A stretch of DNA of 46,127 nucleotides from JANQKX01 sp039028695 (GCA_039028695.1 JBCCHN010000031.1:1-46127), one strand, 5' to 3'. Positions 1 to 9,075 are shown, counted from the first letter of the stretch. Notes: generated by a model not told the origin, from the letters alone. Made by a program: numbers and translations.

Positions 1-263
1 AGGTTGTTCCAGGCAGCCATCTCTGGTTAGAGCCTCACCAAATTGCCTTGGACAATACCGAGCCGGCGGTTATGCCTCCAGGATCGGCCTTGATTTACTT
101 GGGCTCTACTTTGCACGAGGCAGAGCTGATTTGTTTGCGCCGCCGCCGTGCAAAGTAGAGCCCAAGTAAATCAAGGCCGATCCTGGAGGCATAACCGCCG
201 GCTCGGTATTGTCCAAGGCAATTTGGTGAGGCTCTAACCAGAGATGGCTGCCTGGAACAACCT
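1..263. repeat. Perfect 116-bp inverted repeat (fold-back) at the window edge
   Basis: Bases 1-116 are the exact reverse complement of 148-263 (paired positions sum to 264), separated by a 31-nt spacer at 117-147. The right arm and spacer read as coding sequence of the dioxygenase gene on the minus strand. The left arm is the same gene on the other strand, so the gene runs into its own complement. The left arm reaches base 1, so the true repeat may be longer. A perfect inverted copy inside a coding region at a contig end is what strand-switching chimeras from multiple displacement amplification or a misassembly produce. Confidence 0.95.
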
Positions 264-771
264 TAGTTGCGCCGTTCTGCGAGGTAAATTCATCTAAAGC
301 CCACATGACACTGATCTGTAGTTCTAATCCCGGGACACGGAGTGGATAGATTTGATCGTCTCTATGAAGTTTCTGTTCGTCTTCCCCCGGCAGGATCTCT
401 ATCCCGGTCAAACTGCCCAGACGATAATTTAGGCAGTTCCGCAGCAGAACCGCGTCGGCGACCTCCAAAACCCTAGAGTTCTCGACCAAGTCGGCTACAG
501 CGGGTGCATGGGAGAGGACGTTGTTTATGCGAAGAGTTTTATGTCCGTTGAAATCATTGAATTGCCCAGTACCGAAGGCCCGAAAAACTGGCCTTAGTTG
601 TTGTTTTACCATAGCGGCCTGTTCTTGCGACGCGCAGTTCTTGATAATCACCGCACCGTCCCTCATAAGCACATCGAACAGAAAATCTGCTGTGGCCGTC
701 GGATCAGCGGAGATCAGAGTCATGCCTTTTTTCATCATATCAATCTTGAAACACCTCTTGGCGTTCAACAT
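117..771 (-). CDS. Phytanoyl-CoA dioxygenase (PhyH) family protein, 3' truncated by the fold-back
   Basis: This is a non-haem Fe(II)/2-oxoglutarate-dependent oxygenase of the PhyH family. Visible features are a jelly-roll core, the HxD iron-binding pair (LHRDDQ), and the downstream segment NGATKVVPGSHLW typical of the family. The second iron His and the 2-oxoglutarate Arg would be in the region around TLHGGGANKS. The natural reading continues through the spacer at 117-147 as GGGANKSAL. It then enters the inverted copy and stops artificially at 106, so the C-terminal part is missing. The ATG at 771 has no clear ribosome binding site, and in-frame ATGs at 738 and 735 are alternatives. The substrate cannot be told; relatives hydroxylate small organic acids, amines or osmolytes such as ectoine. 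Confidence 0.8.
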
Positions 772-1024
772 CGCAAACTGGTTGGCGCTATCAGCCTCTC
801 ACCTAAGTGATCGAGCAACTTTGCACAGCTTGCTCAATAGACAGGAGATGGAACGGGGATTTCTGCTTGCAAACCTTTCGGCCGCAATGAATCTGGCGAG
901 TCAGACTTTCGCGATGGGAAGTATCTTTCTCCCTGCCCGATGGTCTTCTGCGGTGATCGATATAAGTTTTTCTCAGCGCAACTTTGTACAAACGCCACGC
1001 GGAAAACTCTTTCGGAACGCCGCC
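772..1024. other. Intergenic region, no gene seen
   Basis: About 250 bases between the dioxygenase start and the end of the exported-protein gene. I see only short overlapping open frames without start signals and no clear terminator. Confidence 0.5.
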
Positions 1025-1699
1025 CTATTCCTCTAACGCCACGGCGATCAAGAACAATACGGCGTAGTCTTGCTTTTTGCACCCAGGGACCGACGGCATA
1101 ATGCCACCTGGCCGCACGGGAAAAGCTGTGCTCGATGCATTGGCGGGCGAACACGACTCGCCGCCAAATAGCGGTGTATAGCGTGCTGATCGGCACCTAA
1201 GATGGGTCACATCATAAAGCGTGGCATCATTGTCCAGACTCCATGCCATCGCACCATCCTTGCCGGGTTCCTCTATGGTCAATACTGTGATTACCTCGCG
1301 GTCGCCCGTCACGAGGTACTTGCCCGGTTTGATCGAAAAAACCGGCTGCTCCATAATCAACCCGTTTTCCTCCAGCCACCAATCGGTGCCGTCAAACTGC
1401 CATCCCTTAGGCGCCTTTCCGTTTGCCGCTTTCAATGCATCATAGTCGTCAAGCCAGACCCCGCGAGGTCCGGGGTCAACCCGCCACAGTCCCCAGTGCT
1501 CAGCACCGGTGCCCGCAATAGCCTCCTTGTCACCCAAGGCCGCGATAAATTGTGTCGGTATAGGTTTAAAAACCAGCTCCGCCTTGGCAGACGATAAAAC
1601 GGCCAACAGGAATAAGCCTGAAAGCAGGGTCAAAAAGTGCGGCCTGAGCTTGGTTCCAACGGCCCCGCATCTCAGCGATAGCTTTGAGTTCTTCGGCAC
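1025..1699 (-). CDS. Exported protein of unknown family (224 aa)
   Basis: The start is a GTG at 1699. Residues about 15-40 form a hydrophobic signal peptide (LTLLSGLFLLAVLSSAKA) with a plausible AKA cleavage site, so the protein is probably periplasmic. The mature part is rich in Gly, Trp and acidic residues (EHWGLWRVDPGPRGVWLDDYDAL, split here only for description) and contains two cysteines near the C-terminus (CSPAN, GCKKQDY) that could form a disulfide. I do not recognise a named domain. The gene lies 72 nt downstream of the redoxin/cytochrome/PHM-like gene on the same strand, so co-transcription and a shared envelope role are plausible. Confidence 0.65.
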   Translation of the reverse strand: MPKNSKLSLRCGAVGTKLRPHFLTLLSGLFLLAVLSSAKAELVFKPIPTQFIAALGDKEAIAGTGAEHWGLWRVDPGPRGVWLDDYDALKAANGKAPKGWQFDGTDWWLEENGLIMEQPVFSIKPGKYLVTGDREVITVLTIEEPGKDGAMAWSLDNDATLYDVTHLRCRSARYTPLFGGESCSPANASSTAFPVRPGGIMPSVPGCKKQDYAVLFLIAVALEE

Positions 1700-1771
1700 T
1701 TTTGCTTTACTCCTTATGAACCGCTGTTGCCCTGCGCCATCTTAAAAAAGCTGACCCCGACTGCAAAGGCC

Positions 1772-3754
1772 TCAGTCCGGCGGCGCTCGCGTCACGTTTG
1801 CGGGTCGGCGCCAGGATTGATTTCCCGCGTGGCGCACCAACTCGCGATCCTGAGCATCTTTCGTGACAAACCGCATCCATAGCTCGCACATCTCTTGATC
1901 CGATGACCAACCCCACCTCACTCGGCCTGGTGGCACGTGAGGATTGCTGGGGTTTTGTGAAGAGTTATCAAATTTAAACCATGCATTGATCCGACTACCG
2001 GCCGGGATTTCTAAAGGCTCGCGATAGACATAGACATTTTGCCATCGAAAATTCCAGTTCTCAATATGCAGCAGGGGCAAGTCAGATCCGTCGGGTAGGG
2101 TAGCCACTGCTTTCACTTCTTTGCCAAGATAGTGCATATGAGGCGATACGCCGATAAGTTTCATATCGGCCGGCACATCCATATAGACCTGCCGCCAGTA
2201 GTTGGAATCCTCCGGTGCTATGTCCACGTCTAGCGTACCCGCAACGGTTCCCGCCACGATGTGCGAGATGGGTTCCTTGGTAAAATAAAGGCCGATGCGC
2301 GAACGATCCTTGCTTGGTTTTCCTGTGGGACGGTAGTGCACTTCGAAGACCGCATCCCCTGATCGGCCCTTGAGGGGCACGCCATGACCGGGCGGCAAAT
2401 CGATAGGATCAATTCCAGGTGCCCAGCCGCCCAAATAGACGGCGTTGTCCGGATTGAATGAGTCCATGAAGCCGCCGGTTCCAAAGACTGAAAATCCGTA
2501 TTCCGAGTCAGCAGCATCTCGATCCCGTGCACGGCCCGTGTAGTCGATGTAAACTAGCGAATGATGGACTGCTTGTGGATCACCCGGCCGAAACTCCAAA
2601 CCCACAATATGTTGGTCCTCGTGCAATTCCACCGGGATCACGAAGTATCGGTAGATGTCATCGCCGCCGGCGGGAATATGAAAGTCTTGTTCCATTTCGA
2701 TGACTAGGTCTGGCTCTCCCATCAACCAGTCCTTTGACGGCCACCTCGTAGCCGGCAAGATCTCTTCCGGATCTCCGCGAGGCGTACCCTGCTTCACCCA
2801 ATTAGAGAGCAGAGCCTTTTGCCGATCACTCAGATGTCGTTCATCGCGAAAATTTCCGACATTTTTTGATGCGGGCCAGGGTGGCATTATCCCTTCTGCG
2901 GTCACAAACTCGATCATTTGAGAGCGGCGCTTGATCTGTTCAAAAGACTCCAATGGAAAAGGAGCCACGCTGCCGTTGCGATGACATTCGCTGCAATTGG
3001 CGGTTACAATTGGCGCGATGTGACGCGTGAAGGTGACCTGTTCAGGTAAACTAGCGTCCCAGGGAGGAAACAAGCAACCGATGGGCTGGGTTTGTCGGGG
3101 TGCGATCTCATCTCCGCTCGCGAGTTTTTCCATAACCATGATCAGATCGTGCGATTTGATTTCGTGCCGCAACTCGGTAAGGCTGGCAAAGCGATCATCT
3201 AATCTGCCTCGGTAAATCAATTCGCTGTCTGGAGAAACGACAAAAGCCTCGGGTGTCGCAATCGGTTCCAGTTCCGCGGCAAGATCGCCAGAGGGATCCC
3301 ACAGAATGGGAAATTCAAAGCCGTAGTCTTTTACGAATTCCCCCGCCTCTTTCGCCGAGAGAGGTGAATCGGCCAGGACCCCGTAAAAACGCGCGCCCCT
3401 TTTTTGGGCTTGTCTGTAGAATTCGTTGAGGTCAGGCGCATAACGTCGGGAAACCGGACAATCTCGGTCGAGGAAAATCAAAACAAACGGTGACAGCGCC
3501 CCTGCTGCCCCTTGTCCGTCTAAACCGAGTCGGTGAACGTGACCCTGCACATCCAACACCCTTTTACCGAATAGGTCGACCAAATCGCCTGGCAAGCTCG
3601 AACGGTGTTCTGATTCCGACCCCCGTATCTCATTTTCAGATCTTTGCGAACTGTTTTGCGCCATCAGCTCTGCTGTCCAGAAAACGCTTAGGCCCAAAAG
3701 GAGGCCGATAATTCTTGTGATGTTCGTGCAACAGGGCATTCTGAAATTCGACAT
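1772..3754 (-). CDS. Exported redoxin - cytochrome c - PHM-like copper domain protein
   Basis: This is a three-part secreted protein of about 660 aa. After a signal peptide (ITRIIGLLLGLSVFWTAELMA) comes a thioredoxin-like AhpC/TSA-type domain with a single-Cys motif in DRDCPVSRRYAP. Next is a c-type haem segment with CSECH and a distal Met candidate in GIMPPWPA. The C-terminal half resembles the copper type II ascorbate-dependent monooxygenase (PHM/DBH) fold: a His pair in VHHSLVYID, an HxH pair in SPHMHYLGK, and a Met near the end (DQEMCELWMRF), the usual copper-ligand pattern. I chose the ATG at 3754 because GAAGG sits 8 nt upstream; an ATG at 3775 is possible. Domain assignment is from motifs; substrate and redox partner are unknown. 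Confidence 0.75.
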   Translation of the reverse strand: MSNFRMPCCTNITRIIGLLLGLSVFWTAELMAQNSSQRSENEIRGSESEHRSSLPGDLVDLFGKRVLDVQGHVHRLGLDGQGAAGALSPFVLIFLDRDCPVSRRYAPDLNEFYRQAQKRGARFYGVLADSPLSAKEAGEFVKDYGFEFPILWDPSGDLAAELEPIATPEAFVVSPDSELIYRGRLDDRFASLTELRHEIKSHDLIMVMEKLASGDEIAPRQTQPIGCLFPPWDASLPEQVTFTRHIAPIVTANCSECHRNGSVAPFPLESFEQIKRRSQMIEFVTAEGIMPPWPASKNVGNFRDERHLSDRQKALLSNWVKQGTPRGDPEEILPATRWPSKDWLMGEPDLVIEMEQDFHIPAGGDDIYRYFVIPVELHEDQHIVGLEFRPGDPQAVHHSLVYIDYTGRARDRDAADSEYGFSVFGTGGFMDSFNPDNAVYLGGWAPGIDPIDLPPGHGVPLKGRSGDAVFEVHYRPTGKPSKDRSRIGLYFTKEPISHIVAGTVAGTLDVDIAPEDSNYWRQVYMDVPADMKLIGVSPHMHYLGKEVKAVATLPDGSDLPLLHIENWNFRWQNVYVYREPLEIPAGSRINAWFKFDNSSQNPSNPHVPPGRVRWGWSSDQEMCELWMRFVTKDAQDRELVRHAGNQSWRRPANVTRAPPD

Positions 3755-3775
3755 GACAAAACCTTCGGCGACCAT

Positions 3776-4413
<638 letters not shown>

Positions 4414-4562
4414 TTTGAGATTGAGTTGTCTCCTGTAGTTTCCTAAACTACGCCTATCTACGCTTTCTATATGATATCGTTAGTATATTTTGACATTTGA
4501 TGCATTCCTGGTTACCCTTGAGTACGCTACGACTTTCCACCATATGCTTCCATATTGCTTCC

Positions 4563-5720
4563 ATGCCCAAATTGACCAAAAGAACCGTCGATGCCGCCAA
4601 GGCCCGCGAGACGGACTATTTCATCTTCGATAGTGAGCTGCCCGGCTTTGGCATTCGGGTCCTCCCGACGGGCCAAAAATCATACATGATCCAGTATCGG
4701 GTAAAGGGGCGGACTCGTCGGGTCACCTTTGGCCGCCATGGTCCCATGACGCCAGAAAAGGCCCGTAAAAAGGCCATTGAACTCTTGTCAGAGGTCCTAC
4801 ATGGAAAGGATCCTTCTGCCGCCCTTAGACGAGAGCGCAATGCCCTGTCCGTCGCGGATCTGGGCAAACGCTTTTTGGATGACTATGCCGCCAGCCATTG
4901 TAAGCCCAGCACCCAGTATGAATATCGCCGAGCCGTAGAACTATTCATCAACCCAGCCATGGGCCAAATGAAAATCCACGAGATTGATCGGGCGGATGTA
5001 GCCAAGTTCCATCACGATCTGAGGGACATTCCCTATCAGGCCAATCGGGCTCTCGGAGTGCTGTCCAAGATGTTCAATATGGCAGAAGTGTGGGGTCTAC
5101 GAGCAGACAGTTCCAACCCCTGCCGTCACGTCAAAAAATACCAGGAGGAAAAGCGAGAGCGCTTTTTATCCCCAGAAGAGATCCAGCGCTTGGGTCAGGC
5201 TTTACGTGAGGTGGAAGCAGAGGGGTCAGAAACACCAGCTGCCATTGCCGCTATTCGCCTTCTCCTTCTGACCGGCTGCCGGCTGTCAGAGATCTTGACC
5301 CTCAAGTGGGACTACATTGGAGAGCGGATCAGGCTGCCGGATTCCAAGACAGGGGCTAAGACCGTCTATATTGGCGACGCGGTACGAGAGGTCCTGAATG
5401 CCATCGAAAGAGATCCGGAGAACCCCTATGTAATCCGCGGCCGTCTACCTGGGGCCCACCTGACGGACCTTCAAAGACCCTGGCGCCGCATTCGCAAAAG
5501 AGCTAAATTAGAGGGTGTGAGACTTCATGATCTTCGCCACAGCTATGCGTCTGGTGCCATTGGGCTTGGGGAAAGCTTGCCCATCGTCGGCAAACTTTTG
5601 GGCCACACCCAGCCCTCGACCACGCAAAGATATGTTCATGTCGGTCAAGATCCAGCGCAGGCGGCTGCGGAAAAGGTTTCGGAGAGCTTAGCGGGATTTC
5701 TTAGTTCGGGAAAAAGCTGA
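4563..5720 (+). CDS. Tyrosine-type site-specific integrase
   Basis: A 385-aa phage/island integrase. Residues about 1-95 form the N-terminal arm-binding DUF4102-like domain (PKLTKRTVDAAK, LPGFGIRV, YRVKGRTRRVTFGRHG). A SAM-like core-binding domain follows, then the catalytic domain with the R (TGCRLSEIL), H-x-x-R (HDLRHSYA), second His (LGHTQ) and nucleophilic Tyr (TQRYVHV). All catalytic residues appear present, so it is probably active. I use the ATG at 4563, where family homology begins; the longer frame from 4497 would add an unlikely N-terminus. No strong ribosome binding site is visible. It lies 150 nt from the tRNA fragment, which it presumably uses as its target. Confidence 0.93.
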   Translation: MPKLTKRTVDAAKARETDYFIFDSELPGFGIRVLPTGQKSYMIQYRVKGRTRRVTFGRHGPMTPEKARKKAIELLSEVLHGKDPSAALRRERNALSVADLGKRFLDDYAASHCKPSTQYEYRRAVELFINPAMGQMKIHEIDRADVAKFHHDLRDIPYQANRALGVLSKMFNMAEVWGLRADSSNPCRHVKKYQEEKRERFLSPEEIQRLGQALREVEAEGSETPAAIAAIRLLLLTGCRLSEILTLKWDYIGERIRLPDSKTGAKTVYIGDAVREVLNAIERDPENPYVIRGRLPGAHLTDLQRPWRRIRKRAKLEGVRLHDLRHSYASGAIGLGESLPIVGKLLGHTQPSTTQRYVHVGQDPAQAAAEKVSESLAGFLSSGKS

Positions 5721-5721
5721 A

Positions 5722-6477
5722 TTGCCATACATACCATTTGGAGACATTACAACAGAAGAAGGACAGATCCGCGCACTTTTTGAAGTGACTGCGATCATGC
5801 TGTGGCCAAAAAACGAGCAAAAAAGGAATCAGTTCTTGGTTACACGAACTGGCTCTGCACTTGGAAATAGCGACGATTCAACGCTCAAGAGGCTTCTAGA
5901 CCGTTACGGTGGCATTGCTGCATTGGCAGAATCGCCTCCCATGCGGCAGCTCAAAAAAGAGTGGGACAAATCGCTGGATGGTTGGATGGTTACAGGGTTT
6001 CTATTTAGTAATCTTATGCGGCTTAGCTCTTATGGGCCGAGGCTAGGTATAAATCCAAGCATAAACAAATCGGCCTTTCTCTTAGAAATGAGTAGGCCTG
6101 ACAAAAGCAAAGACGCTCACAAAGCTATACCCAATGATCGCACGAGAATTTTGAAAATATGGAGCAGTTACAAACCTGTTTGTCACCTTTGTGCTTCCGT
6201 AATTAATTGGAGCGTGCAAAACCAGATGACAAACGAACGGTTTGCGCAATTGATCGTTGAAGACTTTCCGACGATCCTTTCAAGCGCGAGGACCGGCCAG
6301 GGTTGGGCGCTTTCATTTGTTTCCAAACCTCAAAAAAAGCCGCTCCTTAGCAAACGGGATTCTTGGTTGATTCCAAACAAGTTGCCCTTGGAGCATGCCT
6401 ACATTGGGCTAACGCCTTTGGGTGATCAGGAAATTGAGATACTAAGGCGATATGAGGCTCCACGACCATCATATTAA
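5722..6477 (+). CDS. Orphan protein of the mobile element (251 aa), function unknown
   Basis: The frame begins with a TTG one base after the integrase stop; an internal ATG at 5797 is an alternative. The protein is soluble, without signal peptide or membrane segment. It has a possible metal-binding pair (CHLC in KPVCHLCASV), several Trp residues and a basic C-terminal third. I recognise no domain. The long in-frame stretch, tight coupling to the integrase and distinct AT-richer composition support it being real cargo. Integrase-adjacent orphans in small islands are often accessory or anti-phage genes, but nothing in this sequence proves that. Confidence 0.6.
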   Translation: MPYIPFGDITTEEGQIRALFEVTAIMLWPKNEQKRNQFLVTRTGSALGNSDDSTLKRLLDRYGGIAALAESPPMRQLKKEWDKSLDGWMVTGFLFSNLMRLSSYGPRLGINPSINKSAFLLEMSRPDKSKDAHKAIPNDRTRILKIWSSYKPVCHLCASVINWSVQNQMTNERFAQLIVEDFPTILSSARTGQGWALSFVSKPQKKPLLSKRDSWLIPNKLPLEHAYIGLTPLGDQEIEILRRYEAPRPSY

Positions 6478-6660
6478 GATTTAGAATGACATGGGTGTAA
6501 ATTCATCAATTGGAACGAGTCTAAGTAATTGAAAAAAATACATTATATTATCTAACAGTGCCCAACTTAATACACTAGAGAATTATTCAGATCACTAATC
6601 GACCAGTTAATTTGCCCGCTGTAGCGTCTCCGAATACGCCAATCTTTTACGGAGACGACT
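6478..6660. promoter_or_regulatory. AT-rich leader upstream of the AlpA-type gene with a ribosome-site hairpin
   Basis: This AT-rich stretch probably contains the promoter of the regulator-replication operon. It ends in a hairpin with arms CGTCTCCG (6625-6632) and CGGAGACG (6650-6657). The right arm contains the GGAG Shine-Dalgarno of the AlpA-type gene starting at 6661, so folding would mask the ribosome site. The same dyad could instead be an operator. Confidence 0.5.
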
Positions 6661-6873
6661 ATGTCCTTAGAGATCTTTCCGCTCAGGATGCGAACAATTC
6701 AAGCGGCTGAATACACCGGCCTCTCGCCGCGTACTTTTGAAAAGCTTCGTCTTTCAGGTGACGGTCCTATCTATGCCAAAATTGGCCGCGCCGTTATCTA
6801 CGAAAGGGCCGATCTGGACGCTTGGCTCGCAGCCCACAAGCGAGCCTCCACAAGCGATCTGGGAGGTGTTTAA
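6661..6873 (+). CDS. alpA: AlpA-type small HTH regulator / excisionase
   Basis: A 70-aa protein with a MerR/AlpA-like winged helix: RTIQAAEYTGLSPRTFEKLR is the helix-turn-helix and AVIYERADLDAWLAAHK is the usual C-terminal signature. AlpA-family proteins act as excisionase or integrase activators in satellites and islands (P4-like elements, PICIs). The start ATG has GGAG 7 nt upstream inside a hairpin. The stop overlaps the next gene's start (TAATG), so they are translationally coupled. It is probably the switch for excision or replication of this element. Confidence 0.85.
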   Translation: MSLEIFPLRMRTIQAAEYTGLSPRTFEKLRLSGDGPIYAKIGRAVIYERADLDAWLAAHKRASTSDLGGV

Positions 6874-7973
6874 TGGTCGATTTCAATGCCGAGGGATGCC
6901 ATCAAGGTGACGCCCCTCCTGACCCAATGAAGGGTGACAGGTTTGATCCCAGCAGTGCCAAAATTGGCGTCACGGGTGTCAGCAGCTGTCACCCAAAAGG
7001 GATTCCAAATAGGGATAAAGAAAAAACCCCGCTAAGCGACGCACCGACCTCAGCTTTGGACCACACAAGCAAAAGTTCGCAACAGATCTCCATCGCTGAA
7101 ATTCGAACTGATGGCGGCACACAGCCACGCTGCAATATGTCAGAAGAATTGGTCAAAGAATATGCCGAGGCCATGGAGAACGGAAAAGAGTTTCCACCCG
7201 TCACGCTTTTCTGGGATGGGGCAGACTATTGGCTAGCAGATGGGTTTCATCGCCTGTTTGCTGCCAATGAACTGGGCAAAGCGGACATCGCAGCTGACGT
7301 CGTGCCTGGCAGCCAGCGCGATGCCATTCTCCATTCTGTTGGCGCCAATGCTCAGCATGGCCTAAGGCGCACCAATAGCGATAAACGTCGTGCGGTGGTG
7401 ACCCTATTGGAAGACCCTGAATGGTCTCAATGGTCTGACCGCCAGATTGCCCGTTATTGCGCAGTAAGCAATAACTTGGTCAGCCGCATCCGCAAGTCTC
7501 ACTGTGATATTAGCACAGTGATCCAGGGCCGGATGTACCGCACTCGGCATGGTTCGGTGGCGAAAATGAAAACGGACAACATCGGCAAGTCGACGCCAGA
7601 AGAAAATCTGACTGACATACCCGAGTTCCTTGATCGTCGAACCGTATCTGCGGACCGGGTCGAAGCTAATATCAGTCAGCCGATTCAAGAAATGATGCCC
7701 GAATCTGATGGCGATAAGGAACAGCTTTCTGATGCCGTAGTGGCGCTAGTGTCAGTCATGGATGCGTTCATGGAACTCCTTGATCGAATCGCTCCTGACC
7801 AGGTTCGGCGGCATTTGCTGCCCCATCTTGCTACCCTGCGGCGGAGCAATCTTTGGTCCTCTCTGGACGCATCTGGATTGGGTGGTGAGGCGGATTTCAC
7901 CGCTGAGGTTCTCCTGCTGGAACAGCTAAAGCAGGAATGCGACGATCTCCCGTTAAGTGAGGCGCAAGTTTAA
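6873..7973 (+). CDS. ParB/Srx-domain DNA-binding protein of the mobile element
   Basis: A 366-aa protein. Residues about 72-160 form a ParB N-terminal-like domain: the start ISIAEIRTD, a QPR box, FPPVTLFWDG and LADGFHRLFAA. A helix-turn-helix follows at about 185-210 (WSDRQIARYCAVSNNLVSRIR). Residues 1-70 look disordered. The start ATG at 6873 overlaps the alpA stop and has GGGAGG 6 nt upstream, which rules out the longer frame. Such ParB-like proteins in phages and plasmids serve in partition, replication or regulation. There is no ParA partner here, so a replication or regulatory role is more likely than partition. Confidence 0.78.
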   Translation: MVDFNAEGCHQGDAPPDPMKGDRFDPSSAKIGVTGVSSCHPKGIPNRDKEKTPLSDAPTSALDHTSKSSQQISIAEIRTDGGTQPRCNMSEELVKEYAEAMENGKEFPPVTLFWDGADYWLADGFHRLFAANELGKADIAADVVPGSQRDAILHSVGANAQHGLRRTNSDKRRAVVTLLEDPEWSQWSDRQIARYCAVSNNLVSRIRKSHCDISTVIQGRMYRTRHGSVAKMKTDNIGKSTPEENLTDIPEFLDRRTVSADRVEANISQPIQEMMPESDGDKEQLSDAVVALVSVMDAFMELLDRIAPDQVRRHLLPHLATLRRSNLWSSLDASGLGGEADFTAEVLLLEQLKQECDDLPLSEAQV

Positions 7974-8095
7974 TGGATATGACAAACAGGGTATCCTGGA
8001 CGCCTCTTTCGGCCAGGATTGTTCAACTCCACCTCCAATCCTCAGCTCGATCGGTCATAGCCAAACTTCTTAGCCGGGATTGGAGGGCGACATGA
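7973..8095 (+). CDS. Small coupled ORF (40 aa), unknown
   Basis: A 41-codon frame fills the gap between the ParB-domain and replication genes. Its ATG overlaps the upstream stop (TAATG at 7971-7975) and its TGA overlaps the downstream start (ATGA at 8092-8095). Coupling at both ends is hard to explain by chance. The peptide is basic (MDMTNRVSWTPLSARIVQLH, then ending SRDWRAT) and contains a possible DNA-binding helix. A weak resemblance to the N-terminus of GcrA-type regulators is noted but not relied on. Confidence 0.55.
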   Translation: MDMTNRVSWTPLSARIVQLHLQSSARSVIAKLLSRDWRAT

Positions 8096-8796
8096 GTAGC
8101 GTGGCCGTAAATCAGGCGATGCAGCTTAAGCTCGGCAGGAGCCCGTCATTTTTGCTGGTTTGCCTCGCCCACCATGCCAATCAACAGGGTGGAAACGCTT
8201 ACCCAACTGTTGAGCGGCTGGCCGCTGAATCCAAAATGAGCGTCCGGACCGTTCAAAGGTATTTGGAGAAATTTCGTGATGACGGTGTCTTAAAAGTCGA
8301 AAAGCCGGCAAGGCGATCGAATCCAGGGGGCAAAGGTGGACGCGGCACCACATACCGGATCGACTTTGCCCAGGCCCACAGCAAATATGGATTGATCAGT
8401 TTTCCTTGGTCAACGTCCGGTGCCGTTCAAGAGCTTAAGATGTCCGCCCAATCAAAATCTAGAGATTCCTTGGATGAAGAAGACCCCGCTGACCCAGTAT
8501 CAAAGGAATCTTCGGTAGTAACAGAGAACTTTGGCAGGGGCTGTGCCGAGGTTATGGCTAGAGGTTTGCGGGACAGTTCCCAGTCCCGTTGGACTATGGC
8601 CAAGAACAAACTGAGGGTCGAAATTCCCGAACCGGCGATGGAAAAGTTCATTGAGCCGCTTCGAATGATCGAATTTAGCGATTCACGAATCGTGCTAGAG
8701 GCCCAGTCCAGCTTCCATGTGAACTGGGTCGAAAGAAATATAGTCCATATTCTTGAGCGCCTCTTCCGGCGGCGTGTGAAGGTTACTAAAGCCTAG
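8092..8796 (+). CDS. Replication-initiation-like protein: HTH domain plus DnaA_N-like domain
   Basis: A 234-aa protein. Residues about 10-90 form a winged helix-turn-helix of the HTH_36 type seen in plasmid and phage replication proteins (TVERLAAESKMSVRTVQRYL). Residues about 167-234 resemble the DnaA N-terminal domain (FIEPLRMIEFSDSRIVLEA, FHVNWVERNIVHILERLF), which in DnaA recruits helicase or DiaA-like factors. The start ATG at 8092 has GGAGGG 5-6 nt upstream. It is the last gene before the cos-like site, so it may start replication of the excised element and recruit host DnaB. Domain calls are from pattern recognition only. Confidence 0.7.
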   Translation: MSSVAVNQAMQLKLGRSPSFLLVCLAHHANQQGGNAYPTVERLAAESKMSVRTVQRYLEKFRDDGVLKVEKPARRSNPGGKGGRGTTYRIDFAQAHSKYGLISFPWSTSGAVQELKMSAQSKSRDSLDEEDPADPVSKESSVVTENFGRGCAEVMARGLRDSSQSRWTMAKNKLRVEIPEPAMEKFIEPLRMIEFSDSRIVLEAQSSFHVNWVERNIVHILERLFRRRVKVTKA

Positions 8797-8856
8797 GCTT
8801 GGCCTCAGACCAACGCACAAAATCTAGACCGTAATGGACAGGTGATCTAGGTGACC

Positions 8857-8905
8857 GGGTCCTTCCCAGGCTCCAAAACGGACGCGGGGCCGCTCAGCGC
8901 GGCTC
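8857..8905 (+). other. Lambda-type cos-like packaging site (cosQ-like plus cosN-like)
   Basis: The sequence has GGGTCCTTCCCAG at 8857-8869, a 14-nt spacer, then GCGGGGCCGCTCAGCGC at 8884-8900. GGGTCCT is the lambda cosQ motif. The GGGC that would begin the cohesive end starts at 8887, 30 bases after the start of the cosQ box. From memory this equals the lambda spacing between GGGTCCT and GGGCGGCGACCT. The cosN-like segment has the GC-rich imperfect dyad expected of a terminase nicking site. An AT-rich tract at about 8920-8965 follows on the cosB side. A second copy with identical geometry is at 13998. Confidence 0.7.
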
Positions 8906-9075
8906 ATCTGACTCGCGCGCAAAAATTTTGGCATTATCTTTTTGTTATTTTTTTATCCCGAAAAAAAACAGCAGGTCGATTATCAAGATCTATTTTCCGT
9001 TTAGACTGTAGACAATTGGCTAAAGCCTTCAAAAGGACAAAAAAAGACCAGTTCGATCAAATCTGATGCGGCAGT

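Noticed and set aside
8851..9066. 71-codon frame starting with GTG across the cos-like site
   Set aside because: It reads through the cos motif and an AT-rich tract, lacks a ribosome site and has no recognisable protein features.
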